Shown: positions 49,928-58,588, counted from the stretch's first letter. The stretch is 64,000 nucleotides of DNA from Pseudodesulfovibrio sp. zrk46 (GCF_012516435.1 NZ_CP051216.1:3647501-3711500), one strand, 5' to 3'. Numbers and translations: made by a program. The notes: generated from the letters alone by a model not told the origin.

Positions 49928-50657
49928 ACTGGAAAAGGGCGCCAAGAGTTGGGACGAGTTTTCACCGCGTGACCGCGAGAACATCGTCCGCTTCTACTCG
50001 CCCAAAATCCGCATCCTCGCCCTCCGCCTCAAGGCGAAGCTTCCCCAGTCCGTAGAGCTCAATGAGCTTCTTAGTGCTGGCAGCCTCGGTTTGCTTGACG
50101 CCCTGGGCAAGTTCAACCCAGATCTTGGCATCAAATTCGAGACTTACTCTGAGAACCGAATCAAAGGAGCCATGCTCGACGAGCTTAGGCGTATGGACTG
50201 GTTCTCTCGTGGCCTAAGACAGAAGGTAAAAGTACTCGAGGATGCTCAGCGTCATATTGAGCATGAAACCGGCGCCCCTGCGACATCTGAACAACTGCAG
50301 GAACACACTGGAATGTCTGAAAAAGAGGTCCAACAGGGACTTGAGGCACTCCACAACCAAATGTGCTTGAGCCTCGACAGTTTTCATGAGAATGTTATCG
50401 GCCGAAAGCACATGACCGAGGACGAGCCTTTTCAGTCAACGGCATTTCAGGAGATAGTCGACAAAGTAGCGAATCTCATTGAGGAATTGACGCCAAGGGA
50501 AAAATTGGTCATATCTTTATACTACGGCGAAGAGTTAAACATGAAGGAAACTGCCGAGGTTATGGACATAACCGAGGGACGCGTTTCCCAGTTACACTCT
50601 CAAGCCTTGAAAAAATTGAGAAAAACTTTCAGAGCTCGCTACGAAAGCGAGGAGTAA
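49869..50657 (+). CDS. fliA: Flagellar sigma factor FliA (sigma-28)
   Basis: Directs RNA polymerase to late flagellar and chemotaxis genes. The 262-residue protein has sigma region 2 (AGSLGLLDALGKFNPDLGIKF in two parts, then YSENRIKGAMLDELRRMDW), region 3 (about 110-170) and region 4 (ISLYYGEELNMKETAEVMDITEGRVSQ in pieces) with the helix-turn-helix near residue 225. The start at 49869 lies inside flhG and lacks a clear SD; no later Met could serve. The anti-sigma factor FlgM is not in the window. Confidence 0.93.
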   Translation: MAILNSSGRSSSSKNDPWRELEKGAKSWDEFSPRDRENIVRFYSPKIRILALRLKAKLPQSVELNELLSAGSLGLLDALGKFNPDLGIKFETYSENRIKGAMLDELRRMDWFSRGLRQKVKVLEDAQRHIEHETGAPATSEQLQEHTGMSEKEVQQGLEALHNQMCLSLDSFHENVIGRKHMTEDEPFQSTAFQEIVDKVANLIEELTPREKLVISLYYGEELNMKETAEVMDITEGRVSQLHSQALKKLRKTFRARYESEE

Positions 50658-50678
50658 AAGGAAAAAAGGAGCTAATCC

Positions 50679-51059
50679 ATGAGCTACGATAAAAACATGC
50701 GTGTTCTTGTTGTTGATGACTTTTCCACCATGCGCAAGATCGTGAAGAACATCCTGCGCCAGATTGGTTTCACCAACATCGTTGAAGCCGATGACGGTTC
50801 CACTGCTTGGGAAGTACTCAACAAGGACAACATCGATTTCATCGTCTCTGACTGGAACATGCCTACTATGTCCGGCATCGACCTGCTTCGCAAAGTACGC
50901 GCCAGCGAAGAATACGCCGACATCCCCTTCCTGATGGTTACCGCTGAAGCACAGCAGGAGAATATCATCGAAGCGGTACAGGCTAAGGTGTCCAACTACA
51001 TCGTTAAGCCGTTCACTCCGGAAACCCTGAGCCAGAAGATCGACAAAATCTTCGCTTAA
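50679..51059 (+). CDS. cheY: CheY-type response regulator
   Basis: Single receiver domain, 126 residues, that carries phosphate from CheA to the flagellar switch. The acidic pair is in LVVDDFST, the phospho-acceptor Asp in FIVSDWNMP, and the conserved Thr/Ser and Lys in MVTAEA and YIVKPF. Its closest resemblance is to flagellar CheY. An excellent AAGGAG is upstream. It lies between fliA and fliL, consistent with co-transcription; the che operon proper is elsewhere. Confidence 0.92.
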   Translation: MSYDKNMRVLVVDDFSTMRKIVKNILRQIGFTNIVEADDGSTAWEVLNKDNIDFIVSDWNMPTMSGIDLLRKVRASEEYADIPFLMVTAEAQQENIIEAVQAKVSNYIVKPFTPETLSQKIDKIFA

Positions 51060-51085
51060 TGACACCCGCCTACTAGGCAATAAAT

Positions 51086-51811
51086 ATGGTCTTGCTTGTC
51101 CCGGACGACTCAGATGATCTGACCGAAGATGAATTCGGTGATGTTGAGGAGTCCGGGCAGCCCAAGGCTCAGCTCGATGACAGCGAGGCAAGCCGGGCCA
51201 CCCAAAAGGTTGATCTCGACCTTGACGACGCCCCGTTCCTTGAGGACGAGGATGAAGAGGAAGAGGAGATCGCCCTTGAAGAGGAGGAAACTCCTTTTGT
51301 TGAAGAGCCTTTAGATTCTGAAGGTTTTGACTTTAAGGCGCTCCTTCGAAACAAGCTATTTCTTATTTTTGCAGGCGTAGTCGTCGTCCTGCTAGCTGTC
51401 ATCGTGTTCCTGCTCATGCGTGAACCCGAAGCTCCCCCACCGCCCCCTCCCCCAGTCGAAGAAATTGTACAGGAAGAAGCTGCTCCAGAAGTGGTTGAAG
51501 AGACCCCGGAAATTCTTATTCGCCTCGACCCCTTCCTTATTGAACAGAGAGACAAGGATAATAAGATACGTTTCTTAGAAGTCCGCATTGTTGTCAGCAC
51601 CCTCGAAGATGGCCTTGCGCGCCAGTTCAAGCAGGAAACATACACGATTCGCAATGCACTCTACTACTATTTGAAGAATAAGGATTTGCAGTTTTTGTCC
51701 GATAAAGACAATAGTGACAAATTAAAGAAAGAACTACTGGCTATCATCAACCAGTATATGGGATTTGGGCAGTTCGAAACACTGTTGTTCGAACAATATC
51801 TTGTGAGGTAG
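51086..51811 (+). CDS. fliL: Flagellar basal-body protein FliL, extended acidic N-terminus
   Basis: Single-pass inner-membrane protein that supports stator units. An unusual acidic N-terminal region of about 85 residues (runs of D and E, such as EDEDEEEEEI) precedes one membrane helix (LFLIFAGVVVVLLAVIVFLL). Then comes a proline-rich link and a C-terminal FliL domain (about 140-241) with RLDPFLIEQRDKDNKIRFLEVRI. At 241 residues it is longer than typical FliL (about 160), because of the acidic tail. The cytoplasmic placement of the acidic part is inferred. Confidence 0.87.
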   Translation: MVLLVPDDSDDLTEDEFGDVEESGQPKAQLDDSEASRATQKVDLDLDDAPFLEDEDEEEEEIALEEEETPFVEEPLDSEGFDFKALLRNKLFLIFAGVVVVLLAVIVFLLMREPEAPPPPPPPVEEIVQEEAAPEVVEETPEILIRLDPFLIEQRDKDNKIRFLEVRIVVSTLEDGLARQFKQETYTIRNALYYYLKNKDLQFLSDKDNSDKLKKELLAIINQYMGFGQFETLLFEQYLVR

Positions 51812-51814
51812 ACC

Positions 51815-52141
51815 ATGACGACCACACCGTTGGATCTTCCGACCCTCATCGCTGCAATGCCACACGTTGCAAAACTCGCCCATGCGGAAAAAGTCAAGCC
51901 AGATGTTAGGCAACAACTATTCGGCCCCCTGATTCAAGAGCAGATCGACAAGAACCAGGATAAGGTTCAGCAGGTCAACAAAAAGGAAAAGACCGAACCT
52001 GTCGACAGAGATGGCAAACAGCAACATCAACAAGCCCAACCAAAAAGTAAGCAGAGAAAGAAGGAAGTAGACGATGACCCAGAAACCGGCTACTCCGATC
52101 CCTCACCGTGGTCAGGCAATATCGTCAACGTCAAGATCTAA
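51815..52141 (+). CDS. Uncharacterised protein in flagellar operon
   Basis: A 108-residue, highly charged and glutamine-rich protein (LIQEQIDKNQDKVQQVNKK, then QHQQAQPKSKQRKK). I do not recognise any family. No signal, helix or motif is visible; it appears mostly unstructured, ending in SPWSGNIVNVKI. The start lies 3 bp after the fliL stop, so its expression is tied to FliL. A role in flagellar assembly or regulation is possible by position only. Confidence 0.6.
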   Translation: MTTTPLDLPTLIAAMPHVAKLAHAEKVKPDVRQQLFGPLIQEQIDKNQDKVQQVNKKEKTEPVDRDGKQQHQQAQPKSKQRKKEVDDDPETGYSDPSPWSGNIVNVKI

Positions 52142-52241
52142 TCGCCGTAGTAGCCTGCGACAATTTGATTCCTTTAAATAAAAAAGGAATAGTATTTCTG
52201 ATCCTCCCCTAAGAGAGACAACCTGAACACACGAGCTGTCC

Positions 52242-52649
52242 ATGTCTGATATTCTTCTCATCCTGTTCACAATCAGTGAAATCGTCCTTCTGGGTGTGGT
52301 TATTCTTTTCTTTCTGCGCCTCAAAAAATCTGAGAATCTCCTTTCCGCTCTTCAAGTAAAACAGGAAGAGTTCATCAAACGCCTCCAGTTCAACACCCAA
52401 CTTGAAAACGAATTAGTTGCTACCTTTGAACAACGTCAGCAGGAGTTGGTAGCGCTTAATAATAAAATTGAAGACCGTGCAGCAGAACTCAAAAAACTTG
52501 TGAAACAAGCTGATGAGTATTGCAAATCCCCCCAATTCATGCGCGAGCTTATCATTAAGGGACACCGCGCAGGAAAATCCCCAGTCCAACTGGCAAAGAC
52601 TACAGGACTTAGTCTTGAGGAAATTGAGCTCATTCTAGACCAGGCATAG
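52242..52649 (+). CDS. Membrane-anchored coiled-coil protein in flagellar operon
   Basis: A 135-residue protein with one N-terminal helix (about 4-26, LLILFTISEIVLLGVVILFFL) and a long coiled coil (about 30-95). The C-terminal segment resembles a helix-turn-helix (SPVQLAKTTGLSLEEIELIL). Its likely topology is a short N-terminus and a large cytoplasmic body. No family name can be given. Its stop lies 3 bp before the next gene. Co-location with the flagellar operon suggests a role there (inference). Confidence 0.65.
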   Translation: MSDILLILFTISEIVLLGVVILFFLRLKKSENLLSALQVKQEEFIKRLQFNTQLENELVATFEQRQQELVALNNKIEDRAAELKKLVKQADEYCKSPQFMRELIIKGHRAGKSPVQLAKTTGLSLEEIELILDQA

Positions 52650-52652
52650 CCT

Positions 52653-53474
52653 ATGAGAATCAAGGGTTCAGGCTCACAGTTCTTCGGCTCTGGCGGGGGC
52701 GGCAGTCGCTCTGAATCATTCAAGAGAGGCCGCAAACGCGGGCAAAAGGTACGGGGAACGATTTTGAAATGGGTCTCCGAGGATATGGCCTGGGTGGAAA
52801 TCGATGGGCACAGACTACTGGCTCAACTCCATTCACATCCCCCTGTAGGCTCAAGGCTCACTTTTTTAATCATACAGTTGACTCCTGAGATCATACTCAA
52901 AGAGATCTTCGAGTCATCATCTGCTGGCGTTGGAGCGCTGACTCTTGCCAAAGACTTCGAAACAGCTAGAATACTCTTTGAAGGCAAACTTCAAGACCAC
53001 ATAATCAAGCTTTCTAGCCCACAAAGCCCGAAACGAATTCATCGCTTCATCAACATCTTAGCTGAGGACATTAAACTCTTCTCGGCATATCTTGATGTGA
53101 CAGCCTGCCTGAAACACATTAACCACTCCCTTGCCTCTACAAAAAATGCCCGCCTAATATACATCCCCTGGCTTATTCCTAATGGACATCGGCATATTGG
53201 CCTTGTGCGCAATCCGAAGAGCTCTCCGTCACTCATCGAAACAATACTAGAGCTTGAACTCGAAGACTTTGGCATGGTTCGCATTGAATTTTTACATAAG
53301 ACTCCTGACACCAGCTATCGGGTCAAGTTACAGCACCCTTCCAACGCCACAGAGCTCAATTACTATCTCGAATCTCTACTGGCCTATGAGCCCGCTCCAC
53401 AATGCCTCGGTATCAGCCCACTCCAACAGCACGAGCACGGCGGAATCTTGTCACAAATACTATTCAAACAGTAA
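52653..53474 (+). CDS. FliK-like protein at end of flagellar operon
   Basis: I do not recognise a named family for the whole 273-residue protein. The N-terminus is basic and Gly/Ser-rich (about 1-32), followed by a small beta segment (GQKVRGTILKWVSEDMAWV). The C-terminal part (about 200-245, LELELEDFGMVRIEFL) resembles the flagellar hook-length control domain of FliK, where such strands occur. It is the last gene of the operon and ends at a strong terminator. The FliK link is a resemblance only. Confidence 0.55.
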   Translation: MRIKGSGSQFFGSGGGGSRSESFKRGRKRGQKVRGTILKWVSEDMAWVEIDGHRLLAQLHSHPPVGSRLTFLIIQLTPEIILKEIFESSSAGVGALTLAKDFETARILFEGKLQDHIIKLSSPQSPKRIHRFINILAEDIKLFSAYLDVTACLKHINHSLASTKNARLIYIPWLIPNGHRHIGLVRNPKSSPSLIETILELELEDFGMVRIEFLHKTPDTSYRVKLQHPSNATELNYYLESLLAYEPAPQCLGISPLQQHEHGGILSQILFKQ

Positions 53475-53487
53475 CGACCATAGAAAC

Positions 53488-53525
53488 GAAAAAGCCCCGA
53501 AGGTTGAACCTTCGGGGCTTTTCAT
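53488..53525. terminator. Bidirectional terminator after flagellar operon
   Basis: A 13-bp stem (AAAGCCCCGAAGG with CCTTCGGGGCTTT) around a TTGAA loop and A/T flanks lies between the flagellar operon (+) and lpxC (-). Confidence 0.92.
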
Positions 53526-53544
53526 TCCAAAACAGAATGGAGGC

Positions 53545-54465
53545 TTAAATAGCAGCGATTGCAGGCTCCAGCACGTCTTCACGAACAGCTTCTTCAGCTG
53601 TAGCAGGAACAGCCATGGTCTTGGCTTCAAGATACAACTCGCGATTCTCGTCCAAATGGCGAAGGAAAGCATTATTCATGGCGTGACCGGAAGCGAATAC
53701 TTCAAAGTGACCCTGAAGAGGAGCACCAAGCACAGCCATATCGCCCACGAAGTCGAGCAGCTTATGACGCACAAACTCGTCTTTGAAGCGCAGCCCCTCA
53801 GCATTGAGGACACCGTACTCATCAAGAACGATAGCGTTGTCAAGGGAACCGCCGAGAGCCAATCCGTTAGCGTGCAGATAGTCAACTTCCTTCAGGAAGC
53901 CAAAAGTGCGAGCTTTAGCGATCTCAGCGGTAAAGTTCTCTGGAGTAACTTCCATCTCAAGGCGCTGAGAACCGATAATCGGATGAGCAAACTCAATGGT
54001 ATAGTCAACACGGAAACCATCATAAGGACGAGCCTTGATGAATTTACCGTCCTGCTCGAAATCGAGCTCTTTCTTGATAGCGAAAACCTGGCGCGGTTTG
54101 GCCTGCTTGCGAACGCCTGCCTGCTTAAGCAGGTAGACAAAAGAAGCGGCGCTACCGTCCATTATAGGCAGTTCCTTACCAGTCACCTCAATGTGAATAT
54201 TGTCGATGCCCATGCCACTAACCGCTGCGAGCAGATGTTCGACAGTAGCAACAGTTTCACGGCCATCACCCAATACGGTGGCTAAGCCGGTCTCGACAAC
54301 AAGAGAGGGAGCAGGAGTCAGGAAGGTGGACCCGGATTCAGACTTAAGAGCGAACAGGATTCCGGTATCCTCAGCGGCAGGACGAAGAACCAGCTCTACC
54401 TGCTTACCGCTGTGTAGACCGATTCCCGTGCAACGCACTGATTTATGGATAGTAGTTTGTAGCAT
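53545..54465 (-). CDS. lpxC: UDP-3-O-acyl-N-acetylglucosamine deacetylase LpxC
   Basis: Zinc enzyme for the committed step of lipid A synthesis. The zinc-site histidines and Asp are seen in TVEHLLAAVSG, FVRHKLLDFVGD, and the general-acid His in ASGHAMNN. The 306 residues match the family. The ATG at 54465 has GGAGG 5 nt upstream; the open frame continues to 54489 without a site. The upstream 180-bp spacer contains a sigma-54-like promoter and an AACACGTGTT palindrome. It is not in one operon with prmC, which ends 180 bp upstream. Confidence 0.95.
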   Translation of the reverse strand: MLQTTIHKSVRCTGIGLHSGKQVELVLRPAAEDTGILFALKSESGSTFLTPAPSLVVETGLATVLGDGRETVATVEHLLAAVSGMGIDNIHIEVTGKELPIMDGSAASFVYLLKQAGVRKQAKPRQVFAIKKELDFEQDGKFIKARPYDGFRVDYTIEFAHPIIGSQRLEMEVTPENFTAEIAKARTFGFLKEVDYLHANGLALGGSLDNAIVLDEYGVLNAEGLRFKDEFVRHKLLDFVGDMAVLGAPLQGHFEVFASGHAMNNAFLRHLDENRELYLEAKTMAVPATAEEAVREDVLEPAIAAI

Positions 54466-54496
54466 TATTCCTCCGGTTGAAAACCACAATCATCTA

Positions 54497-54512
54497 AGCA
54501 AGAAAAATGCCA
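54497..54512 (-). promoter_or_regulatory. Sigma-54-like promoter of lpxC
   Basis: On the minus strand TGGCATTTTTCTTGCT matches the sigma-54 consensus TGGCAYRNNNNTTGCW at every fixed position except R. The GG and GC pairs are at the right spacing. It lies 32 bp before the ATG, so transcription would start near 54485 and leave a short leader containing the SD. Confidence 0.5.
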
Positions 54513-54572
54513 AACTAAACACATACTGTAATATGATGATTTCATTAACTTTTTAATAAAAGAGACAAAACA

Positions 54573-54582
54573 AACACGTGTT
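54573..54582. promoter_or_regulatory. Palindrome AACACGTGTT upstream of lpxC
   Basis: This perfect 10-bp palindrome, also found at 14653-14662, is centred about 112 bp before the lpxC ATG. It lies upstream of the sigma-54-like site, where an activator could bind. Confidence 0.35.
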
Positions 54583-54610
54583 GTTTTCTCGCAACTTCTT
54601 GTATTTTTAC

Positions 54611-54636
54611 AACAACGTTTTCATAAAACTGTTGTT
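54611..54636. other. Bulged hairpin between prmC and lpxC
   Basis: Eleven pairs with one bulge (AACAACGTTTT, loop CAT, AAAACTGTTGTT) form a hairpin. On the plus strand a T-run follows, but no (+) transcript is expected there; on the minus strand no T-run follows it. Its role is unclear. Confidence 0.35.
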
Positions 54637-54645
54637 TTTTTGGGA

Positions 54646-55515
54646 TTATAATTTTCGCAAAAAAACGATGCGATCGTGCCCTGAGAGGTCTTTCAGAACA
54701 TCAACCTCCCCAAATTCCGGGAACTGTTCTGACATTATTTTTTTCACAGCATCACCCTGCTGATAGCCAATCTCCATCAGAACAATTCCGCCCTGCTTCA
54801 GGGCCTTGGAAACGTGAGGAAGCATGGCCCGAATATGATTCAGCCCATCCTCGCCACTGACCAAAGCTGTCAGTGGCTCGTAATCTCTCACCTCATGACT
54901 TGCATCATCATATTCCTGCTGCGGAACATAAGGTGGATTAGACACAATGAGGTCATATACACCTGTGTCCAACAATGAACAGGTAAAGTCGCCTTCGATA
55001 AATTCCAACCTGTCGTGAACGCCGTGGGTCAAAGAATTCCTCTCAGCCACAGCGAGAGCATCAGGACTCAGATCCACAGCCACACCTCGAGCCTGAGCAA
55101 AAAGATGCGCAATGGTTACAGCCAGAATACCGGAGCCAGTCCCCAAGTCAGCAAACTGAAATGCGGCGTCTGCAGGATACAGTTCTTCCAGTTTCTCGAT
55201 GATGTGCTCGGTCTCAGGACGAGGAATCAACACAGATGATGAAACATGAAAATCAAGCCCATAAAATTCTCGATTACCAAGAATATAGGCCAACGGCTCA
55301 CCTGTTTCCCTACGAGCGACCATTTGCCGAACAAGCGCCACCTGATCGTCTTTCAGCACACGCTCCCGATCCACCACCAAAGTCAACCGAGAACAATCAA
55401 GCACTTCTGCTACGATTACTTCGGCACTCAAACGAGGCGAGTCCACGCCTGACAGACGGGACTCGCTCTCTTGAAGTATGTCTAAAATGGTGGGGGCCAC
55501 AATGTTCCCCGGCAA
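54646..55515 (-). CDS. prmC: Release factor glutamine methyltransferase PrmC
   Basis: Methylates the Gln of the GGQ motif in release factors. The 289-residue protein has the SAM-binding FADLGTGSGILAVTIA segment (about 128-142) and the catalytic NPPY in LIVSNPPYVPQ. The N-terminal helical domain (about 1-100) recognises the release factor. It follows prfA with a 2-bp gap, the usual substrate-then-enzyme order. The ATG at 55515 is used. No other methyltransferase is near. Confidence 0.95.
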   Translation of the reverse strand: MPGNIVAPTILDILQESESRLSGVDSPRLSAEVIVAEVLDCSRLTLVVDRERVLKDDQVALVRQMVARRETGEPLAYILGNREFYGLDFHVSSSVLIPRPETEHIIEKLEELYPADAAFQFADLGTGSGILAVTIAHLFAQARGVAVDLSPDALAVAERNSLTHGVHDRLEFIEGDFTCSLLDTGVYDLIVSNPPYVPQQEYDDASHEVRDYEPLTALVSGEDGLNHIRAMLPHVSKALKQGGIVLMEIGYQQGDAVKKIMSEQFPEFGEVDVLKDLSGHDRIVFLRKL

Positions 55516-55517
55516 AG

Positions 55518-56585
55518 CTATTCGCCCTGCCGCTTCATGGCCTCGGCCTGGTAATGGCTGATAAGGGCATCGTGCAACTCTTCCAGTTCTCCTTCCATGA
55601 TCTTATGCAAGGAATGGAGAGTCAGATTAATACGATGATCCGAGCAACGCCCCTGCGGGAAATTGTAGGTACGAATACGCTCGGAACGGTCGCCGGAACC
55701 AACCTGGCTGCGACGAGTGGCATCCTCTTCAGCCTTGGCCTTTTCCTGCTCCAACTGCAGCAAACGAGAACGCAGCACTTTCATTGCCTTGGCCTTATTC
55801 TTGTGCTGGGACTTTTCGTCCTGACAAATAACAACCAAGCCAGTGGGAACGTGAGTGATGCGAATGGCAGAGTCAGTGGTGTTAACAGACTGACCTCCAG
55901 GCCCGGAAGCGCGGAACACGTCCACACGCAGATCTTCGTTCCTGATATCCACATCCACTTCCTCAGCTTCAGCCATGATGGCCACAGTAACAGCAGAGGT
56001 ATGAATTCGGCCCTGAGATTCGGTTGCAGGAACACGCTGCACTCGGTGAGTACCAGACTCATATTTGAGCTTAGAATAAACCTTATCACCCGCAATAGAA
56101 GCAATGACTTCCTTGAGGCCGCCGGAACCAGTGGAACTGGAGCTCATCTCCTCAACCTTCCACTTGTTGATTTCAGCGTAACGGGAATACATGCGGTAAA
56201 GATCTGCCGCAAAAAGAGCAGCCTCGTCACCACCAGTACCTGCACGGATTTCGAGGATGATGTTCTTGTCATCCATTGGATCCTTGGGAAGGAGAAGAAT
56301 CTTGAGCTGTTCCTCAAGAGAAGGAAGCTGTGGCTCCAGCTCTTCTATCTCCATCTTGGCCATCTCCTGAATATCCTCATCGGAATCATTCAGGAGCTCC
56401 TTGTTGTCGGCCAGATCCTGAGCAACCGCCTTATACTGACGAAAGACCTTCACCACATCGCCGAGATCAGCGTGGGCTTTGGAAACCTTCTTGTAGCGCT
56501 CTTGATCATTAAAAATATCAGGCTGGGCAAGCTCCTGCTCCAGTTCCTCGAATTTGATTTCAATCTCTTCAAGCTTGCCAAACAT
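55518..56585 (-). CDS. prfA: Peptide chain release factor 1
   Basis: Recognises UAA and UAG and releases the finished peptide. The 355-residue protein has GGQ in [15 protein letters not shown] and the tripeptide-anticodon region [15 protein letters not shown] typical of RF1. The ATG at 56585 has GAGGAG 8 nt upstream; a longer frame to 56627 lies within the upstream DUF1385 gene and has no site. It sits between DUF1385 and prmC, the conserved prfA-prmC pair. Confidence 0.96.
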   Translation of the reverse strand: MFGKLEEIEIKFEELEQELAQPDIFNDQERYKKVSKAHADLGDVVKVFRQYKAVAQDLADNKELLNDSDEDIQEMAKMEIEELEPQLPSLEEQLKILLLPKDPMDDKNIILEIRAGTGGDEAALFAADLYRMYSRYAEINKWKVEEMSSSSTGSGGLKEVIASIAGDKVYSKLKYESGTHRVQRVPATESQGRIHTSAVTVAIMAEAEEVDVDIRNEDLRVDVFRASGPGGQSVNTTDSAIRITHVPTGLVVICQDEKSQHKNKAKAMKVLRSRLLQLEQEKAKAEEDATRRSQVGSGDRSERIRTYNFPQGRCSDHRINLTLHSLHKIMEGELEELHDALISHYQAEAMKRQGE

Positions 56586-56586
56586 A

Positions 56587-57534
56587 TTAGCACTCCTCGG
56601 CGTTAACGGCGCACTGCAGGGCAGCAATGGCCACTTCGATCTGACTGTCGTCCGGTTCCTTGGTCGTCAGCACCTGCATCATCATGCCGGGCCAACTCAT
56701 GATCTTGCAGAACAGGCTCTTGCTATGCTTGCCCGCAAATTTAATCATTTCGTAAGCAATATTACTGACGGGAATCATCAGGAACAGCTTCATTCCAACA
56801 ATGTACAGGTGTTTAACAATGAAATTTTCTGGCGAATAGAACGTGAGCAAGTACGGCACCAGTATGGCGAACAAAGTGATGGACACCACCAGAACAAACA
56901 ACATGAATGCCGTGCCGCATCGCGGATGGAGACGGCTATAAAAACGAGTGGATTCCGGACTGAGTTCCTTGCCCTCTTCCCAAGTCCAAATAACTTTGTG
57001 CTCTGCACCATGGTACTCGAACACGCGGCGAATGTCAGGGATATAAGAAATTGCAAGGATGTATCCCACAAAGACGGCCATCTTGATAACACCGTCCCAG
57101 ATGTGAAAGCTCAAGGAGTCGACGTCACCGCCAAGTCCAAGAAACTCCATCCCTACAGAAAGAAAATGCGGAAGAACCACGAAAAGACCCAAGGCTGCAG
57201 CCAGGGCCAAAACCATGGTCAGAATGAGGTGCCAGGAGGTCAACTCGGTATCATCTTCGTCGTCCTCAGCAGCCTGAACTGCAGAGAAATTCAGGGCCTT
57301 GATGCCGTTGACCATTGTTTCCATGAGGACAGGGAAGCCACGAAGAAACGGCTTCTTGAGCCAGGGGTGAACAACAAGCGAGAACCATGGTCGGACCTCG
57401 GTTACGATTTCACCATCGGATTTGCGAACGGCAATGGCAAGTTTGTCTTTGGCGCGCATCATCACGCCTTCGATCACGGCCTGCCCACCCACAGATTGTG
57501 GAGCAGCCAACGCAAAGAGTCCTCGCAGAGTCAA
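56587..57534 (-). CDS. DUF1385 membrane protein
   Basis: Metal-dependent-enzyme-like membrane protein of the DUF1385 family, commonly found between rpmE and prfA. It opens with [12 protein letters not shown] and has the family segments [33 protein letters not shown] and about four helices. The conserved His and Cys residues suggest a metal site; the function is unknown. I start at the TTG at 57534 because GGAGGG lies 7 nt upstream, and the upstream frame is not family-like. 315 residues. prfA starts 1 bp downstream, so it is coupled. Confidence 0.85.
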   Translation of the reverse strand: MTLRGLFALAAPQSVGGQAVIEGVMMRAKDKLAIAVRKSDGEIVTEVRPWFSLVVHPWLKKPFLRGFPVLMETMVNGIKALNFSAVQAAEDDEDDTELTSWHLILTMVLALAAALGLFVVLPHFLSVGMEFLGLGGDVDSLSFHIWDGVIKMAVFVGYILAISYIPDIRRVFEYHGAEHKVIWTWEEGKELSPESTRFYSRLHPRCGTAFMLFVLVVSITLFAILVPYLLTFYSPENFIVKHLYIVGMKLFLMIPVSNIAYEMIKFAGKHSKSLFCKIMSWPGMMMQVLTTKEPDDSQIEVAIAALQCAVNAEEC

Positions 57535-57661
57535 CCAGCTACCCTCCGGTAAGAATGAGGGGGCGCGACCGATTCCCCCTAATGGCAGCACCACGTGCCA
57601 CCTGTCGCAGGCAAGAGAATTAAGAATTCCCGAGCCTTTTGTAAAGAGGCCAAACAACGCA

Positions 57662-57701
57662 ATATGCCTTCGCAGGGCACAAGACCCCAACGAAGGCATA
57701 T
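57662..57701. repeat. Inverted repeat between rpmE and DUF1385
   Basis: Two perfect 11-bp arms (ATATGCCTTCG and CGAAGGCATAT) enclose 18 bp. In RNA this is a stem-loop 26 bp after the rpmE stop. It lacks a T-run, so it may process or stabilise mRNA rather than terminate. Confidence 0.55.
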
Positions 57702-57726
57702 GATCGCGGCTTTCGCCGTGAAAAAG

Positions 57727-57945
57727 CTAGGCTTCTTTCTTGCCGAACGCTGCGTACTTCTTACGGAAGCGATCGATACGACCAGCGGTGTCAACAAAAC
57801 GCTGCTTGCCGGTGTAGAAAGGATGGCAGTTAGAGCAAATTTCGACCTCGAGGGACTCGCCCTTGGTGGTCAGCAGTTCGGCTTCGTAGCCACAGTGGCA
57901 ACGAATCTTTGCCTTGAAAGTCTTAGGATGAATATCTTTTTTCAT
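57727..57945 (-). CDS. rpmE: Ribosomal protein L31
   Basis: Large-subunit protein of 72 residues. It is the zinc-binding (C+) form: CHCGYEAE and [12 protein letters not shown] supply the four cysteines. The 3' end is basic (RFRKKYAAF). A GAGTGCGTC leader precedes the ATG. It heads the run rpmE-DUF1385-prfA-prmC. A zinc-free paralogue, common in other bacteria, is not in the window. Confidence 0.96.
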   Translation of the reverse strand: MKKDIHPKTFKAKIRCHCGYEAELLTTKGESLEVEICSNCHPFYTGKQRFVDTAGRIDRFRKKYAAFGKKEA

Positions 57946-58125
57946 GACGCACTCCTGTCATTGATTTCGTTTGGAACTCGGTCTTATACGCACTGCCACT
58001 AGGCTTGGCAAGCAAAAAAATGACCATATCTCCATATTCTAGAAAAACTCCAGATATTGGGTATTTTCCGCCTCGGGTGATTCAGCACAAAAAGCAACGC
58101 TCTTCCCAGCCACTGCACCACCGGA

Positions 58126-58160
58126 GACGAAAAAAGGCGAACGCCTGAGCGTTCGCCTTT
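58126..58160 (-). terminator. Terminator of dsrC
   Basis: On the minus strand a 12-bp stem (AAAGGCGAACGC with GCGTTCGCCTTT) with a 4-nt loop is followed by TTTTT. It follows the dsrC stop by 22 bp. Confidence 0.88.
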
Positions 58161-58182
58161 AATATCTAAGCTCAGGTGCGAA

Positions 58183-58500
58183 CTAAACGCAACCGGTGGG
58201 CTTGGGCAGGCCAGCCATTTTACAGGCGCCTTTACCAGGACCGGAGGGGAACAGTTCGTAGATCTGCTTCAGCTTGAAGCCGGTGACCTTGGAGAGGATA
58301 CGGACCATCGGAGCGATGCCGTTCTTCTTGTAGTAGTCCTGCAGGAAGTCGATGACCTTCTGGTGATCTTCAGTGATTTCCTTGATACCTTCGGATTCCT
58401 TCACGTACTCAACCCAGTCCGGGGTCCAGTCTTCGAATTTCTGCAGGAAACCGTCTTCATCAACCTCAAAAGTAGCACCCTGGTATTCAACAACAGCCAT
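58183..58500 (-). CDS. dsrC: Sulfur-carrier protein DsrC
   Basis: Co-substrate of the dissimilatory sulfite reductase. DsrAB reduces sulfite to a trisulfide bridging the two C-terminal cysteines, and DsrMKJOP then reduces it. Both are present here: GACKMAGLPKPTGCV has the Cys pair ten residues apart, so this is a true DsrC rather than a TusE homologue. The protein is 105 residues. The ATG at 58500 has AGGAGG upstream. A leader of about 120 nt with a hairpin precedes it. It is the best marker for a sulfate reducer in this window. YcaO and methyltransferase genes lie upstream on the same strand. Confidence 0.97.
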   Translation of the reverse strand: MAVVEYQGATFEVDEDGFLQKFEDWTPDWVEYVKESEGIKEITEDHQKVIDFLQDYYKKNGIAPMVRILSKVTGFKLKQIYELFPSGPGKGACKMAGLPKPTGCV

Positions 58501-58569
58501 TGTATCCTCCTAAGTGGATAGTTTTTCATACTGAGCTCCGAGACAACCTCGAAACTACCATATCCTTGT

Positions 58570-58588
58570 AAACAGCGATCCGCTGTTT
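58570..58588 (-). promoter_or_regulatory. Hairpin in the dsrC leader
   Basis: Perfect 8-bp arms (AAACAGCG and CGCTGTTT) with a 3-nt loop lie about 70 bp before the dsrC start and roughly 32 nt after the predicted transcript start. It may stabilise the mRNA or act as an operator. No terminator T-run follows. Confidence 0.45.
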
